9,775 nt of DNA from DATCJY01 sp036562565 (GCA_036562565.1 DATCJY010000035.1:1-9775); one strand, 5' to 3'; shown: positions 1-7,431, numbered from the stretch's first letter. The notes: a model not told the origin generated them from the sequence alone. A program made the numbers and translations.

Positions 1-76
1 ATCTCCTTGAGAGCCTTCCCACTGAACCTGTACAGCCTAGGTACTCATCCTCGGAAATTGTATTTTTTATATAAAG

Positions 77-127
77 TGAACCGTCCTTCCACGATATGTG
101 GTTGTGACGGTTCATCCTTTAATTTTG
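77..127 (+). terminator. Hairpin with T-rich tail before hutU (terminator-like)
   Basis: Arms TGAACCGTC (77-85) and GACGGTTCA (106-114) are perfectly complementary over 9 bp. An inner stem CCAC (89-92)/GTGG (98-101) closes a 5-base loop. A T-rich but interrupted stretch follows on the + strand (115-127). This fits an intrinsic terminator of a gene left of the window, whose end I cannot identify. The right arm also covers the region where the -33 box of a hutU promoter would lie, so a regulatory role is possible. The T tract is weak, hence moderate confidence. Confidence 0.4.
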
Positions 128-131
128 TCCG

Positions 132-139
132 TACATTTC
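132..139 (+). promoter_or_regulatory. Candidate -7 promoter element of hutU
   Basis: TACATTTC matches the Bacteroidota sigma-A -7 consensus TAnnTTTG at all positions but the last. It ends 7 bases before the hutU ATG, so transcription would begin at or almost at the start codon. No good TTG -33 box is visible at the usual distance; the nearest candidate is TTC at 111-113 with an 18-base spacer. Confidence 0.4.
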
Positions 140-146
140 GCATCCC

Positions 147-2186
147 ATGGCAAACACTACTGAAGAAACTACACTAAGCAAACAAACCTTCCAAGCACTC
201 ATCAAACAAGGAATTCCGCAACACTTGCCACCGGCAAAGGAGTATGACAAAGACATCAATCACGCTCCCAAGCGCAAGGATATCCTCACCAATGAGGAAA
301 AGAAACTTGCGGTGCGCAATGCGTTGCGCTATTTCCCTGAGTCCTTGCACAAAACTTTGGCTCCTGAGTTTTTGAATGAGCTCAATACCTATGGTCGTAT
401 TTATATGTATCGCTATCGCCCCGATTACGAGATGTATGCTCGACCAATCGATTGGTATCCGGCAAAATGTGAACAAGCAGCTGCCATCATGCTCATGATT
501 CAAAACAACTTGGACCCGCGTGTAGCACAACATCCACATGAGCTCATCACCTATGGAGGCAATGGTGCAGTGTTTCAAAACTGGGCGCAATACCTGTTGA
601 CCATGCAATACCTCAGTGAAATGACTGAGGAGCAAACGCTCGTCATGTACAGCGGTCATCCACTGGGATTGTTCCCTTCACATAAAGATGCACCACGCGT
701 GGTAGTGACCAATGGCATGATGATTCCCAATTATTCCAAGCAAGATGATTGGGAGAAATACAATGCACTCGGTGTGACACAATACGGCCAGATGACGGCC
801 GGCTCTTATATGTACATCGGCCCACAGGGAATTGTACACGGCACAACCATCACCGTAATGAATGCGGCACGCATGATTTCCAAACAAACGAACAGCAATG
901 AAATCCCATTGTTTGTAACCGCAGGTTTGGGAGGGATGAGCGGTGCTCAACCCAAAGCCGGCAACATTGCCGGTGTGATATCCATCACTGCGGAAGTCAA
1001 TCCCAAAGCAGCCTACAAACGTTATGAACAAGGCTGGGTAGATGAAATCACCGACAATCTTGATGTACTCTGCAACAAAGTAAAACGTGCACAACAAGAG
1101 AAACGCGTGACCTCTTTTGCCTACATCGGCAATGTGGTTGATCTCTGGAATAAACTCTATGACAAAAACATCCATGTGGATTTGGGAAGCGATCAAACAT
1201 CGCTTCATAATCCATGGGCAGGTGGCTATTACCCCGTAGGCCTCACTTTTGAAGAGAGTAACCACATGATGGCTGAACAACCGGAGTTGTTCAAACAAAA
1301 AGTGCAAGAGAGTTTGCGCAAACATGCCGAGATCATCAACAAACATGCTGCTCGTGGCATGTACTTCTTTGACTATGGCAATGCTTTCTTGCTTGAAGCA
1401 TCACGTGCCGGTGCTGATGTTTTATCCAAAGACCATCCGAACAAAGAATTTAAATACCCGAGTTATGTGCAGGACATCCTTGGTCCAATGTGTTTTGACT
1501 ACGGCTTTGGTCCTTTCCGATGGGTGTGCTGCAGTGGTAAACCCGAAGATCTCGGCCTGACAGATTCCATCGCAAAAGATGTGCTGGAACAACTCATGAA
1601 GGAAAGTCCTGATGAAATCAAACAACAGATGGCCGATAACATCAAGTGGATTACAGAAGCCGGGACAAACAAACTTGTTGTAGGCTCACAGGCTCGCATT
1701 CTATATGCCGATGCCCTTGGACGCATGCGCATTGCCAAAGCGTTCAACGATGCCATCGCAAGAGGTGAGATAGGCCCTGTTGTACTGGGAAGAGACCATC
1801 ACGATGTAAGTGGTACAGATTCACCCTATCGCGAAACAAGCAATATCTACGATGGTTCTCGCTTCACTGCGGATATGGCGGTACACAACTTCGTGGGTGA
1901 TGCATTCCGCGGTGCTACCTGGGTGAGCCTTCACAACGGTGGTGGTGTAGGTTGGGGCGAAGTCATCAACGGTGGCTTTGGCTTGTTGCTCGATGGCTCT
2001 CTGGATAGCGAACGCAGACTCAAGAGTATGTTGCATTGGGACGTAAACAACGGCATTGCACGCAGAGCATGGGCTCGCAACAAAGAAGCGAAGTTTGCTA
2101 TCCAACGCGCGATGGAAATGGAACCAAATCTCAAAGTGACCATCTCCAACGAAGTGAAAGATGAAGATCTCGCTGGTCTGTTCTAA
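147..2186 (+). CDS. hutU: Urocanate hydratase (urocanase), long form
   Basis: Urocanase (EC 4.2.1.49) is the second enzyme of histidine degradation. It hydrates urocanate to imidazolonepropionate in the cytoplasm, using tightly bound NAD+ as an electrophile. The 679-residue protein shows family blocks throughout: YGGNGAVFQNW (136-146), the glycine-rich GLGGMSGAQP of the NAD-binding domain (260-269), DQTSLHNP (349-356), the active-site region GFGPFRWVCCSG (453-464, with C461 the likely equivalent of the conserved urocanase cysteine), and late GRDHHDVSGTDSPYRET and HNGGGVGWGE blocks. It is longer than the classic proteobacterial enzyme of about 550-560 residues. FGPFRWVC resembles the animal UROC1-like long type rather than the FQGLPxRICW signature. 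ATG 147 is the first start after the -7 element. No hutH, hutI or formiminotransferase gene lies in the window, so the rest of the pathway must be elsewhere. Confidence 0.96.
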   Translation: MANTTEETTLSKQTFQALIKQGIPQHLPPAKEYDKDINHAPKRKDILTNEEKKLAVRNALRYFPESLHKTLAPEFLNELNTYGRIYMYRYRPDYEMYARPIDWYPAKCEQAAAIMLMIQNNLDPRVAQHPHELITYGGNGAVFQNWAQYLLTMQYLSEMTEEQTLVMYSGHPLGLFPSHKDAPRVVVTNGMMIPNYSKQDDWEKYNALGVTQYGQMTAGSYMYIGPQGIVHGTTITVMNAARMISKQTNSNEIPLFVTAGLGGMSGAQPKAGNIAGVISITAEVNPKAAYKRYEQGWVDEITDNLDVLCNKVKRAQQEKRVTSFAYIGNVVDLWNKLYDKNIHVDLGSDQTSLHNPWAGGYYPVGLTFEESNHMMAEQPELFKQKVQESLRKHAEIINKHAARGMYFFDYGNAFLLEASRAGADVLSKDHPNKEFKYPSYVQDILGPMCFDYGFGPFRWVCCSGKPEDLGLTDSIAKDVLEQLMKESPDEIKQQMADNIKWITEAGTNKLVVGSQARILYADALGRMRIAKAFNDAIARGEIGPVVLGRDHHDVSGTDSPYRETSNIYDGSRFTADMAVHNFVGDAFRGATWVSLHNGGGVGWGEVINGGFGLLLDGSLDSERRLKSMLHWDVNNGIARRAWARNKEAKFAIQRAMEMEPNLKVTISNEVKDEDLAGLF

Positions 2187-2198
2187 ATCCTTTTTGTT

Positions 2199-3112
2199 AT
2201 GAAAATATTGGTTGCCGGTGGTAGTGGTTTAGTGGGCACAGCATTAATAAAAAGCTGATTGCTCAGCAACACGAAGTCATCAACCTGACCATTAACAAGA
2301 GCGACCATGGACGAATTATTCATGGTGCCCTGCAAGTATTTTGGAATCCGACTCAAGCATTCATTCAAGACCAAGACTCGATTTCCTGCGATGCCGTAGT
2401 GAATCTCGCAGGCTTCCCTATCTCTAAGAGATGGACGAAGAGGAACAAGGAGCTGCTCTTAACAAGTAGAATTGATTCCACGCGCACATTGGTAGCATTG
2501 ATGGAGAAAAACAAAATCACTCCATGTGTATATGTTCAAGCAAGTGCATCGGGTTATTACCCATCAAGCGATATGGTGATGAAAGAAGCCGCACCTCCGG
2601 AGAATGACTTTCTTGCAGATCTTGTACAGCAATGGGAACATGCATCTTATTCATTGGAAGAGACGAACGTTCGAAGAGTTGTGATTCGCTTCGGAATGGT
2701 TTTAGGAAAAGACGGTGGTGCACTCAAGCAATTGATTCCACTGTTCAAAATGGGCTTGGGAAGCGGGCTAGGCAATGGAAAGCAACTCGTGAGTTGGATA
2801 CATGTTGATGATGTTGCCGACATGATTATTCACGCCATTAAGAACAATGAAGTTCATGGTATTTACAATGCATCCTCGCCTCACGTTATTAGCAATAAGG
2901 AATTATCAAAAACATTAGCGCAAGCACTTCACAAACCATTCTTCTTACCAAACGTTCCTGCATTTGCACTAAAGATGTTCTTAGGTGAAATGGCCAGTAT
3001 TCTCCTCGTCAGTCAAAACCTTAGCGCAGATAAAATCATGCGCACAGGTTTTGTCTTTAAGCATGCTGAACTTAAGAATGCGTTAGAACATTTGACCAAG
3101 CAATCCAATTAG
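2199..3112 (+). pseudogene. TIGR01777-family SDR epimerase, frameshifted near the N-terminus
   Basis: This is a YfcH/SDR39U1-like extended short-chain dehydrogenase, a nucleotide-sugar-epimerase-like family with no settled substrate. ATG 2199 opens with MKILVAGGSGLVG, a GxxGxxG dinucleotide-binding loop, but reaches TGA (2256-2258) after 19 codons. The reading continues one frame away from AAG at 2252 to TAG at 3110-3112. One extra A in the A5 run (2249-2253) would restore a continuous 304-residue protein, normal for the family. Restored numbering gives VVNLAG (67-72), RIDSTR (91-96), SASGYYP (116-122, where relatives usually read GYYG), SWIHVDD (199-205) and a C-terminal DUF1731-like segment with PAFALKMFLGEMA (254-266). 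The open part from GTG 2399 lacks the Rossmann loop and should not work alone. The gene starts 12 bp after hutU with no clear promoter, so it is probably cotranscribed. The cause may be a real mutation or a homopolymer sequencing error. Confidence 0.85.
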
Positions 3113-5550
3113 AACACATAAGCTGCGGTCAGCTTAAACGCGAAGTTCTCGATCTCCTTCGCATGGTGATATGGACCATAGCGGTAGAATGCCGCCACAC
3201 CAAAGCTGGTGATGCCGCTCTTCAACAAACCATCGATTTGGAAACCACTTTCGAAATATCCTTTTTCAGCAGCTTTTATTTCGTAGTTGTGTGATTCTGC
3301 GTGGTCCATTTTGCCCCAAAGCATGTTATGAACCAATACAAATTGCGGTCTGAATTTTTCGCGTTTCACCAATAACTGTTTGAAGTTGTGACGCACATGC
3401 ACTGACACAAATTGCGAGTGCTGAAACTCGTTGGTGTGCATCGTTTCAAACGCACCGGGCGTGGCAATACCTATCCACTTCTTCTTATAATCGAGGTTAT
3501 TGGAACCTTGCGCATTGTACAACAGAGAGAACGGAACATCTTCAGGCACCATCCCTCCCAGAGTCATTACGGAAAGATCCCCCACGTTGAGAATTTTGAA
3601 TGTCTTCTCAATCATTGCATCATAACGGTTATAGCTGAACTGACCATCCAGCATATTGTTCCATCCTTTGGTATAGCGCAAATAGAATACAGGATAGCGG
3701 CCACCTAAGCGCACTTCCTTGGTTGACATGCGCACAAGCTTTTCACCGGGTGCATAGCGCAAAGTGGCGCCTGTTTCCGTTACATAAAATTGATTGGTCA
3801 CCTGACTCAGGTTCTCTGAGTTGTATGTTTTGAACTCATAGTCATGATATGTCTTGATGAACTGCTGATTAGCAAAAACATTCAAAGAGAAGTTGCGAAT
3901 CACACGACCATTCAATTGCACTTCAAACTTCTCTCTATGATCCATACGTGTAATGAAGAGCGGATAAATATTTGCGAATGTCAAGCCTGAGGATTGTTTT
4001 GCAAATTGATTTCCACCAAGCTCCATCACATCGTTCTCATAAATAAGTTTCATCCATGCATTGCGCTTTCTATACAAATGCACAAGCATATCTCCGCCAT
4101 ACTTCCATTGCTTATCTCTGAAACCATAGGCAGCATAACCACCTATGTTGAATTTATCCGAGATCTTATCATTGGTGCGCAGACCTCCTCCTAGGCGCCA
4201 CCCTTCGTAGTCATTGTATCGTAAAAGCTTGGATAAATCAAAGCTCACTAAACCTATTGGCAACAACCCCGTGGACAAGGATTCAAACCATTTCAATTTT
4301 CGGTCGAGGTGAATTTCTTGACCAATACTGTCAATGATTTGATAGGTCTTCAACTCACGTTTGTCCAGCTCGTGTTCGCGGTACTTATTCCAAACCGAAT
4401 CGGGTTGTTGCCCGGCTTTTGGCGCCATGAGCAAGGTTACCGGTGTAAAATCTTTTTTGGACAGCGGAGCATCGAGCACAAGGTTTTTGATATAGGAGCG
4501 TCCCTCTCCTACTAGCGGTTCATCGCCCCCGATATTGACGCCATTGAATATAATGGTGGAGTTGAGCTGAAGCGGGAACCACTTTCTGTTCTCTACAAAC
4601 TCATATTGTTGTCTGATTTTAATCGTGATAGAACCCGGCTCATATGGTTCGGCCAAAACGTTCTGCAACGCATACCCGTTAGTGTTGATATAGAGCAAAC
4701 CTTTCATCCCCGAAAAATTCTTTCGGCTCTTGGGTTGAAAAGCAATCGTGAATACGGTGTCCGCACCAATGTATGTTGTGTCGGCTATCTCAAATCGGTA
4801 TTTGCCAATGGCGCCATTGGCTAGCGGACTCATATAGCTGGTACCCAAAAGCTCCACCGTTTCTCCATAAAATGAAAACGATTGCAATTGTGTACCAAGT
4901 AAGAAGAGGTCAGTGGACTTGAAACCCGATACACGATTGGCGATGATGGTTTCCTCGCTGCGATCCGGTGGAAAGAATTTGCGTTGTGTAACGCTTTCCA
5001 TCATAAACAAATACTGCTTATTGAAGAAGTCATACATCTCCTTCCTAGTGGTATCGAGTGCCGCAAACTTGGCTGAATCGGCTAGGATTGCAGTATCAAG
5101 GCTCATCCCGAAAACGAGCTTGTTATAACTGTCATATGTAAATGCTATATCGCTCTCGGGATTATTGATTTTCTTATTCTCGATGGCTTTGCGAATGATG
5201 CGCTCAGCCGGATTGACACCGGGCAACACCACCACTTCTGCCAACAAATTGGTTTTCGGAACAAGTCGCACCTCCCAGCTTTCTCTCTCACTCCATTTTA
5301 TTTCCTTGTCTTCATAACCCACATAATGGAATACCAGTGGATTGTTTTTATCGGTAAGAACAATGCGGAAATAACCTTCGATATCGGAATAGATGCCATT
5401 GGCGGTGCCTTTTTCTATCACTGCCACAAAAGCCAATGGTTCTTTGCTGCGCGCATCCGTAATGCGGCCATATACCTCCTGTGCAGCAAGCGATTGAACA
5501 AAAAAAACAAATACCGTAAACAGAAAAAAAGAGAGTAACCGAGAGTTCAT
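3109..5550 (-). CDS. DUF5686 outer-membrane protein with CarboxypepD_reg-like N-terminal domain
   Basis: This 813-residue protein starts with a signal peptide: a short basic start, a hydrophobic stretch rich in F, V and L (about 5-20), and probable cleavage near LAAQ (21-24). Residues about 25-105 form a carboxypeptidase-regulatory-like beta-sandwich (VYGRITDARSKEPLAFVAV, then YVGYEDKEI), as found at the N-terminus of many Bacteroidota outer-membrane receptors. The rest matches the DUF5686 pattern, beginning at AERIIRKAIENK (115-126). It ends with alternating hydrophobic strands and a terminal aromatic (TAAYVF), typical of an outer-membrane beta-barrel. No TonB box or plug domain is evident, so I would not call it a TonB-dependent transporter. 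The family's function is unknown to me. The stop overlaps the convergent epimerase stop by 4 bp. Expression probably comes from the divergent promoter at 5597-5604, with a leader of about 40 bases. Confidence 0.88.
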   Translation of the reverse strand: MNSRLLSFFLFTVFVFFVQSLAAQEVYGRITDARSKEPLAFVAVIEKGTANGIYSDIEGYFRIVLTDKNNPLVFHYVGYEDKEIKWSERESWEVRLVPKTNLLAEVVVLPGVNPAERIIRKAIENKKINNPESDIAFTYDSYNKLVFGMSLDTAILADSAKFAALDTTRKEMYDFFNKQYLFMMESVTQRKFFPPDRSEETIIANRVSGFKSTDLFLLGTQLQSFSFYGETVELLGTSYMSPLANGAIGKYRFEIADTTYIGADTVFTIAFQPKSRKNFSGMKGLLYINTNGYALQNVLAEPYEPGSITIKIRQQYEFVENRKWFPLQLNSTIIFNGVNIGGDEPLVGEGRSYIKNLVLDAPLSKKDFTPVTLLMAPKAGQQPDSVWNKYREHELDKRELKTYQIIDSIGQEIHLDRKLKWFESLSTGLLPIGLVSFDLSKLLRYNDYEGWRLGGGLRTNDKISDKFNIGGYAAYGFRDKQWKYGGDMLVHLYRKRNAWMKLIYENDVMELGGNQFAKQSSGLTFANIYPLFITRMDHREKFEVQLNGRVIRNFSLNVFANQQFIKTYHDYEFKTYNSENLSQVTNQFYVTETGATLRYAPGEKLVRMSTKEVRLGGRYPVFYLRYTKGWNNMLDGQFSYNRYDAMIEKTFKILNVGDLSVMTLGGMVPEDVPFSLLYNAQGSNNLDYKKKWIGIATPGAFETMHTNEFQHSQFVSVHVRHNFKQLLVKREKFRPQFVLVHNMLWGKMDHAESHNYEIKAAEKGYFESGFQIDGLLKSGITSFGVAAFYRYGPYHHAKEIENFAFKLTAAYVF

Positions 5551-5596
5551 TTAAGTGATTTTATGAGCATGGGACGTATGCATGAATGAAAAGTTA

Positions 5597-5604
5597 CAAA
5601 TGTA
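5597..5604 (-). promoter_or_regulatory. Candidate -7 promoter element for the DUF5686 gene
   Basis: On the minus strand this reads TACATTTG, a full match to the Bacteroidota -7 consensus TAnnTTTG. It points left and ends 46 bases before the ATG at 5550, so the 5' untranslated leader would be about 40 bases. I see no TTG -33 box at the expected distance, roughly 5622-5630. Confidence 0.5.
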
Positions 5605-5613
5605 GATTGCGCC

Positions 5614-5621
5614 TACATTTG
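5614..5621 (+). promoter_or_regulatory. Candidate -7 promoter element for the radical SAM gene
   Basis: TACATTTG is an exact match to TAnnTTTG on the + strand. It ends 6 bases before ATG 5628, so the transcript would start at or next to the start codon. This favours ATG 5628 over the in-frame ATG at 5586, which would lie upstream of the transcript. The -33 region is poor; the nearest candidate is TTA at 5594-5596 with a 17-base spacer. Confidence 0.5.
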
Positions 5622-5627
5622 TCGGCC

Positions 5628-6653
5628 ATGAATAAATACCGCTTATACGATGCATTCAACTTCCTGAGCAAATTGTCTGTGTGCAAGCTCCGGAATTTAT
5701 TGAAAGTATATGTGGGATTTTATTACAGCAGAGTGACCAAAAGACCGCTGCATATGGGCCTGCCCGCAACCATCAGTATTGAGCCCACTACTGCATGCAA
5801 CTTGGGGTGCCCCGAGTGCCCAAGCGGATTAAAAATGTTCTCCCGCGCAACGGGCAATCTGAAAGAAGACCATTTCAAACATTGGATGAATGAGCTTTCG
5901 GATTATGTCACCTATATCAACTTCTACTTTCAAGGAGAACCGTTTATACATCCTAAATTTTTAAATCTTGTAAGTCACGCATCTCAAAAAGGTATCTACA
6001 CATCCACCAGTACAAACGGTCATTTCCTGCACGATGAACTTGCAAAGCAAACTGTGCTCTCAGGCTTGGACCGACTCATCATTTCCATTGATGGCACCAC
6101 GCAAGAAGTTTATGAGCAATACCGCATAAACGGCAAGCTGGATAAAGTGATTGAAGGAACGAAGAACATTTTGAAATGGAGAAAAGAGTTGAAATCCAAA
6201 ACACCGTTTATCATTTTTCAGTTCTTGGTGGTGCGCCCAAATGAACATCAAATAGAAAAAGTAAAGCAACTTGCCAAAGAACTCGGAGTGGATGAAGTGC
6301 GTTTCAAAACCGCTCAGGTTTACGACTATGAAAAGGGTAATCCGCTGATACCTACCAATGAAAAATACAGCCGATATAAACGGTTGAACGATGGTACTTA
6401 TCGCATCAAGAGCTCGCTTGACAATCATTGCTGGCGCATGTGGAGTGGCTGCGTAATTACATGGGACGGAAAAGTAGTTCCATGCTGTTTTGATAAAGAT
6501 GCCACACATCAACTGGGTGACCTCAACACCTCTTCCATGAAAGCGATATGGAACAATGATGCCTATCGCAATTTTCGCTCTACCATATTTCGCTCTCGTA
6601 ATGAAATAGATATCTGCGCCAACTGCTCCGAAGGGGTTAAAGTTTGGGCTTGA
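5628..6653 (+). CDS. Radical SAM/SPASM domain protein, substrate unknown
   Basis: This 341-residue enzyme carries the radical SAM signature CxxxCxxC as CNLGCPEC (C57, C61, C64), which binds the [4Fe-4S] cluster that cleaves S-adenosylmethionine. Next come YFQGEPFIHP (100-109), in the position of the GGE SAM-binding motif, STSTNG (126-131) and IISIDGTTQEVYEQYR (151-166), all typical of the partial TIM barrel. The C-terminus is SPASM-like, with C268, C275, C286/C287 (VVPCCFD) and a final C330-x2-C333 pair that could bind one auxiliary cluster. SPASM enzymes often modify peptides or proteins, but no precursor peptide is visible nearby, so the reaction is unknown. An in-frame ATG at 5586 would add 14 residues, but its codons run through the inverted-repeat promoter region, so I chose 5628. 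DedA follows 48 bp downstream on the same strand. Confidence 0.9.
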   Translation: MNKYRLYDAFNFLSKLSVCKLRNLLKVYVGFYYSRVTKRPLHMGLPATISIEPTTACNLGCPECPSGLKMFSRATGNLKEDHFKHWMNELSDYVTYINFYFQGEPFIHPKFLNLVSHASQKGIYTSTSTNGHFLHDELAKQTVLSGLDRLIISIDGTTQEVYEQYRINGKLDKVIEGTKNILKWRKELKSKTPFIIFQFLVVRPNEHQIEKVKQLAKELGVDEVRFKTAQVYDYEKGNPLIPTNEKYSRYKRLNDGTYRIKSSLDNHCWRMWSGCVITWDGKVVPCCFDKDATHQLGDLNTSSMKAIWNNDAYRNFRSTIFRSRNEIDICANCSEGVKVWA

Positions 6654-6688
6654 TAAAAATTAGCGTTCCGCAAAACTCCTTCTCTCGC

Positions 6689-6696
6689 TATCTTGC
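6689..6696 (+). promoter_or_regulatory. Weak promoter-like element before dedA
   Basis: TATCTTGC resembles TAnnTTTG with one T missing. It sits 5 bases before ATG 6702, in the same position relative to the start as the elements before hutU and the radical SAM gene. A TTC at 6666-6668 gives a 20-base spacer. The match is poor, and dedA could simply be read from the upstream gene. Confidence 0.22.
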
Positions 6697-6701
6697 CACC
6701 C

Positions 6702-7355
6702 ATGGAGTTTTGGGACTTTATTAAGCAATTAATGGATCCGGAGTCTATCATTCAGCATGGCGGACTCGTCTTGTTATTGCTCGTAGTTTTTGCTGAAAAT
6801 GGAATTGTCTTCGGTTTCTTTTTACCCGGTGATTCTCTCATCTTTCTTGCAGGTCTTATCTGTGCTACCAAACCTGAGCTACTGGAAGTAAGCATCACTA
6901 CACTTAGTCTGCTCATGTTCCTAGCTGCCATCGGTGGAAGCTTGTTCGGCTACTATTTCGGAAGGCGTGTAGGTCCGCCATTGTTTGAGCGAAAAGACTC
7001 TGTCATCTTCAAAAGAAAATATTTGGATATGACTCAAACCTTCTATCAAAAACATGGTGGAAAGACGTTAGTTCTTGGTCGTTTCCTTCCCATCATCCGC
7101 ACCTTCGCTCCCATTATTGCGGGCGTCATTAAAGTTCCGATGGCAACGTTCATGTTGTACAACCTAGTTGGTGGTGCTTTGTGGATTGGTATCCTTTGCC
7201 TTGCCGGATACTATCTCGGTACTGCATTCCCTAGTATTGAAAAATACGTGGGTTATATCATCATCGGCTTTATCGGTATCACTACTATAATTTTAATTCG
7301 CACCTATATCAAAGAGAAGCGTGCTCAACGCGCTCGCAAGCCTGAAAACTTGTAA
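6702..7355 (+). CDS. DedA family (VTT/SNARE-associated domain) inner-membrane protein
   Basis: DedA proteins are polytopic inner-membrane proteins linked to proton-motive-force maintenance, and some members are lipid flippases such as undecaprenyl-phosphate recyclers. The 217-residue protein is of normal family length. It has hydrophobic segments at about 21-55, 64-85, 150-175 and 183-200. It carries the conserved acidic residues E32 in ENGIVFGFFLPGDS and D44, and the signature GRFLPIIRTFAPIIAG (126-141), with R127 and R133 corresponding to the essential arginines. The tail is basic (KEKRAQRARK) and presumably cytoplasmic. An in-frame TTG at 6693 would add three residues; ATG 6702 is preferred. 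It lies 48 bp after the radical SAM gene and ends 17 bp before a strong terminator. Which lipid it acts on cannot be told from sequence alone. Confidence 0.93.
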   Translation: MEFWDFIKQLMDPESIIQHGGLVLLLLVVFAENGIVFGFFLPGDSLIFLAGLICATKPELLEVSITTLSLLMFLAAIGGSLFGYYFGRRVGPPLFERKDSVIFKRKYLDMTQTFYQKHGGKTLVLGRFLPIIRTFAPIIAGVIKVPMATFMLYNLVGGALWIGILCLAGYYLGTAFPSIEKYVGYIIIGFIGITTIILIRTYIKEKRAQRARKPENL

Positions 7356-7372
7356 TCTCCCTACATCTTTAA

Positions 7373-7431
7373 GGGATGTTGGGTTGCCATTATGAAGCAA
7401 CTCATTACATCCCAATGGCTTTTTTGTTTTT
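7373..7431 (+). terminator. Strong intrinsic terminator of dedA
   Basis: GGGATGT (7373-7379) pairs with ACATCCC (7407-7413), and TGGGTTGC (7380-7387) pairs with GCAACTCA (7397-7404). Together they make a 15-bp stem with one G-U pair, a 2-base bulge (7405-7406) and a 9-base loop. Six bases later come T6, G and T5 (7420-7431). A shorter alternative stem, GCCATT (7386-7391)/AATGGC (7414-7419), abuts the T run directly. A further alternative, CCCTACATC (7359-7367)/GATGTTGGG (7375-7383), overlaps the left arm. Confidence 0.85.

Larger units (their letters stand above)
5596..5622. repeat. Perfect 10-bp inverted repeat between divergent genes
   Basis: ACAAATGTAG (5596-5605) and CTACATTTGT (5613-5622) are exact reverse complements separated by the 7 bases ATTGCGC. 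The repeat lies between the DUF5686 gene and the radical SAM gene, and its right arm ends 5 bases before the preferred radical SAM ATG. It can be read as two mirrored promoter elements, as a dimeric-regulator operator, or as an RNA hairpin. The match of each arm to TAnnTTTG makes the promoter reading the simplest. Confidence 0.85.

Noticed and set aside
3..74. Possible 3' end of an upstream + strand gene (open frame ending at TAA 72-74, just before the hairpin)
   Set aside because: Only 23 codons are visible and they match no family I recognise. Another frame is also open across the region, so the evidence is too thin for a gene call.
678..1346. 222-codon minus-strand ORF inside hutU
   Set aside because: It lies opposite conserved urocanase motifs. 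It has no recognisable domain and is explained as a shadow frame.
2252..2258. Programmed -1 frameshift site in the epimerase
   Set aside because: The site A AAA AGC lacks the second slippery codon (AAG) needed for efficient tandem slippage, and the family is not known for recoding.
5586..5627. Upstream in-frame ATG adding 14 residues to the radical SAM protein
   Set aside because: These codons are made of the inverted-repeat promoter region, and the -7 element lies downstream of this ATG. The start at 5628 also fits the family's MNKY-type N-terminus as I remember it.
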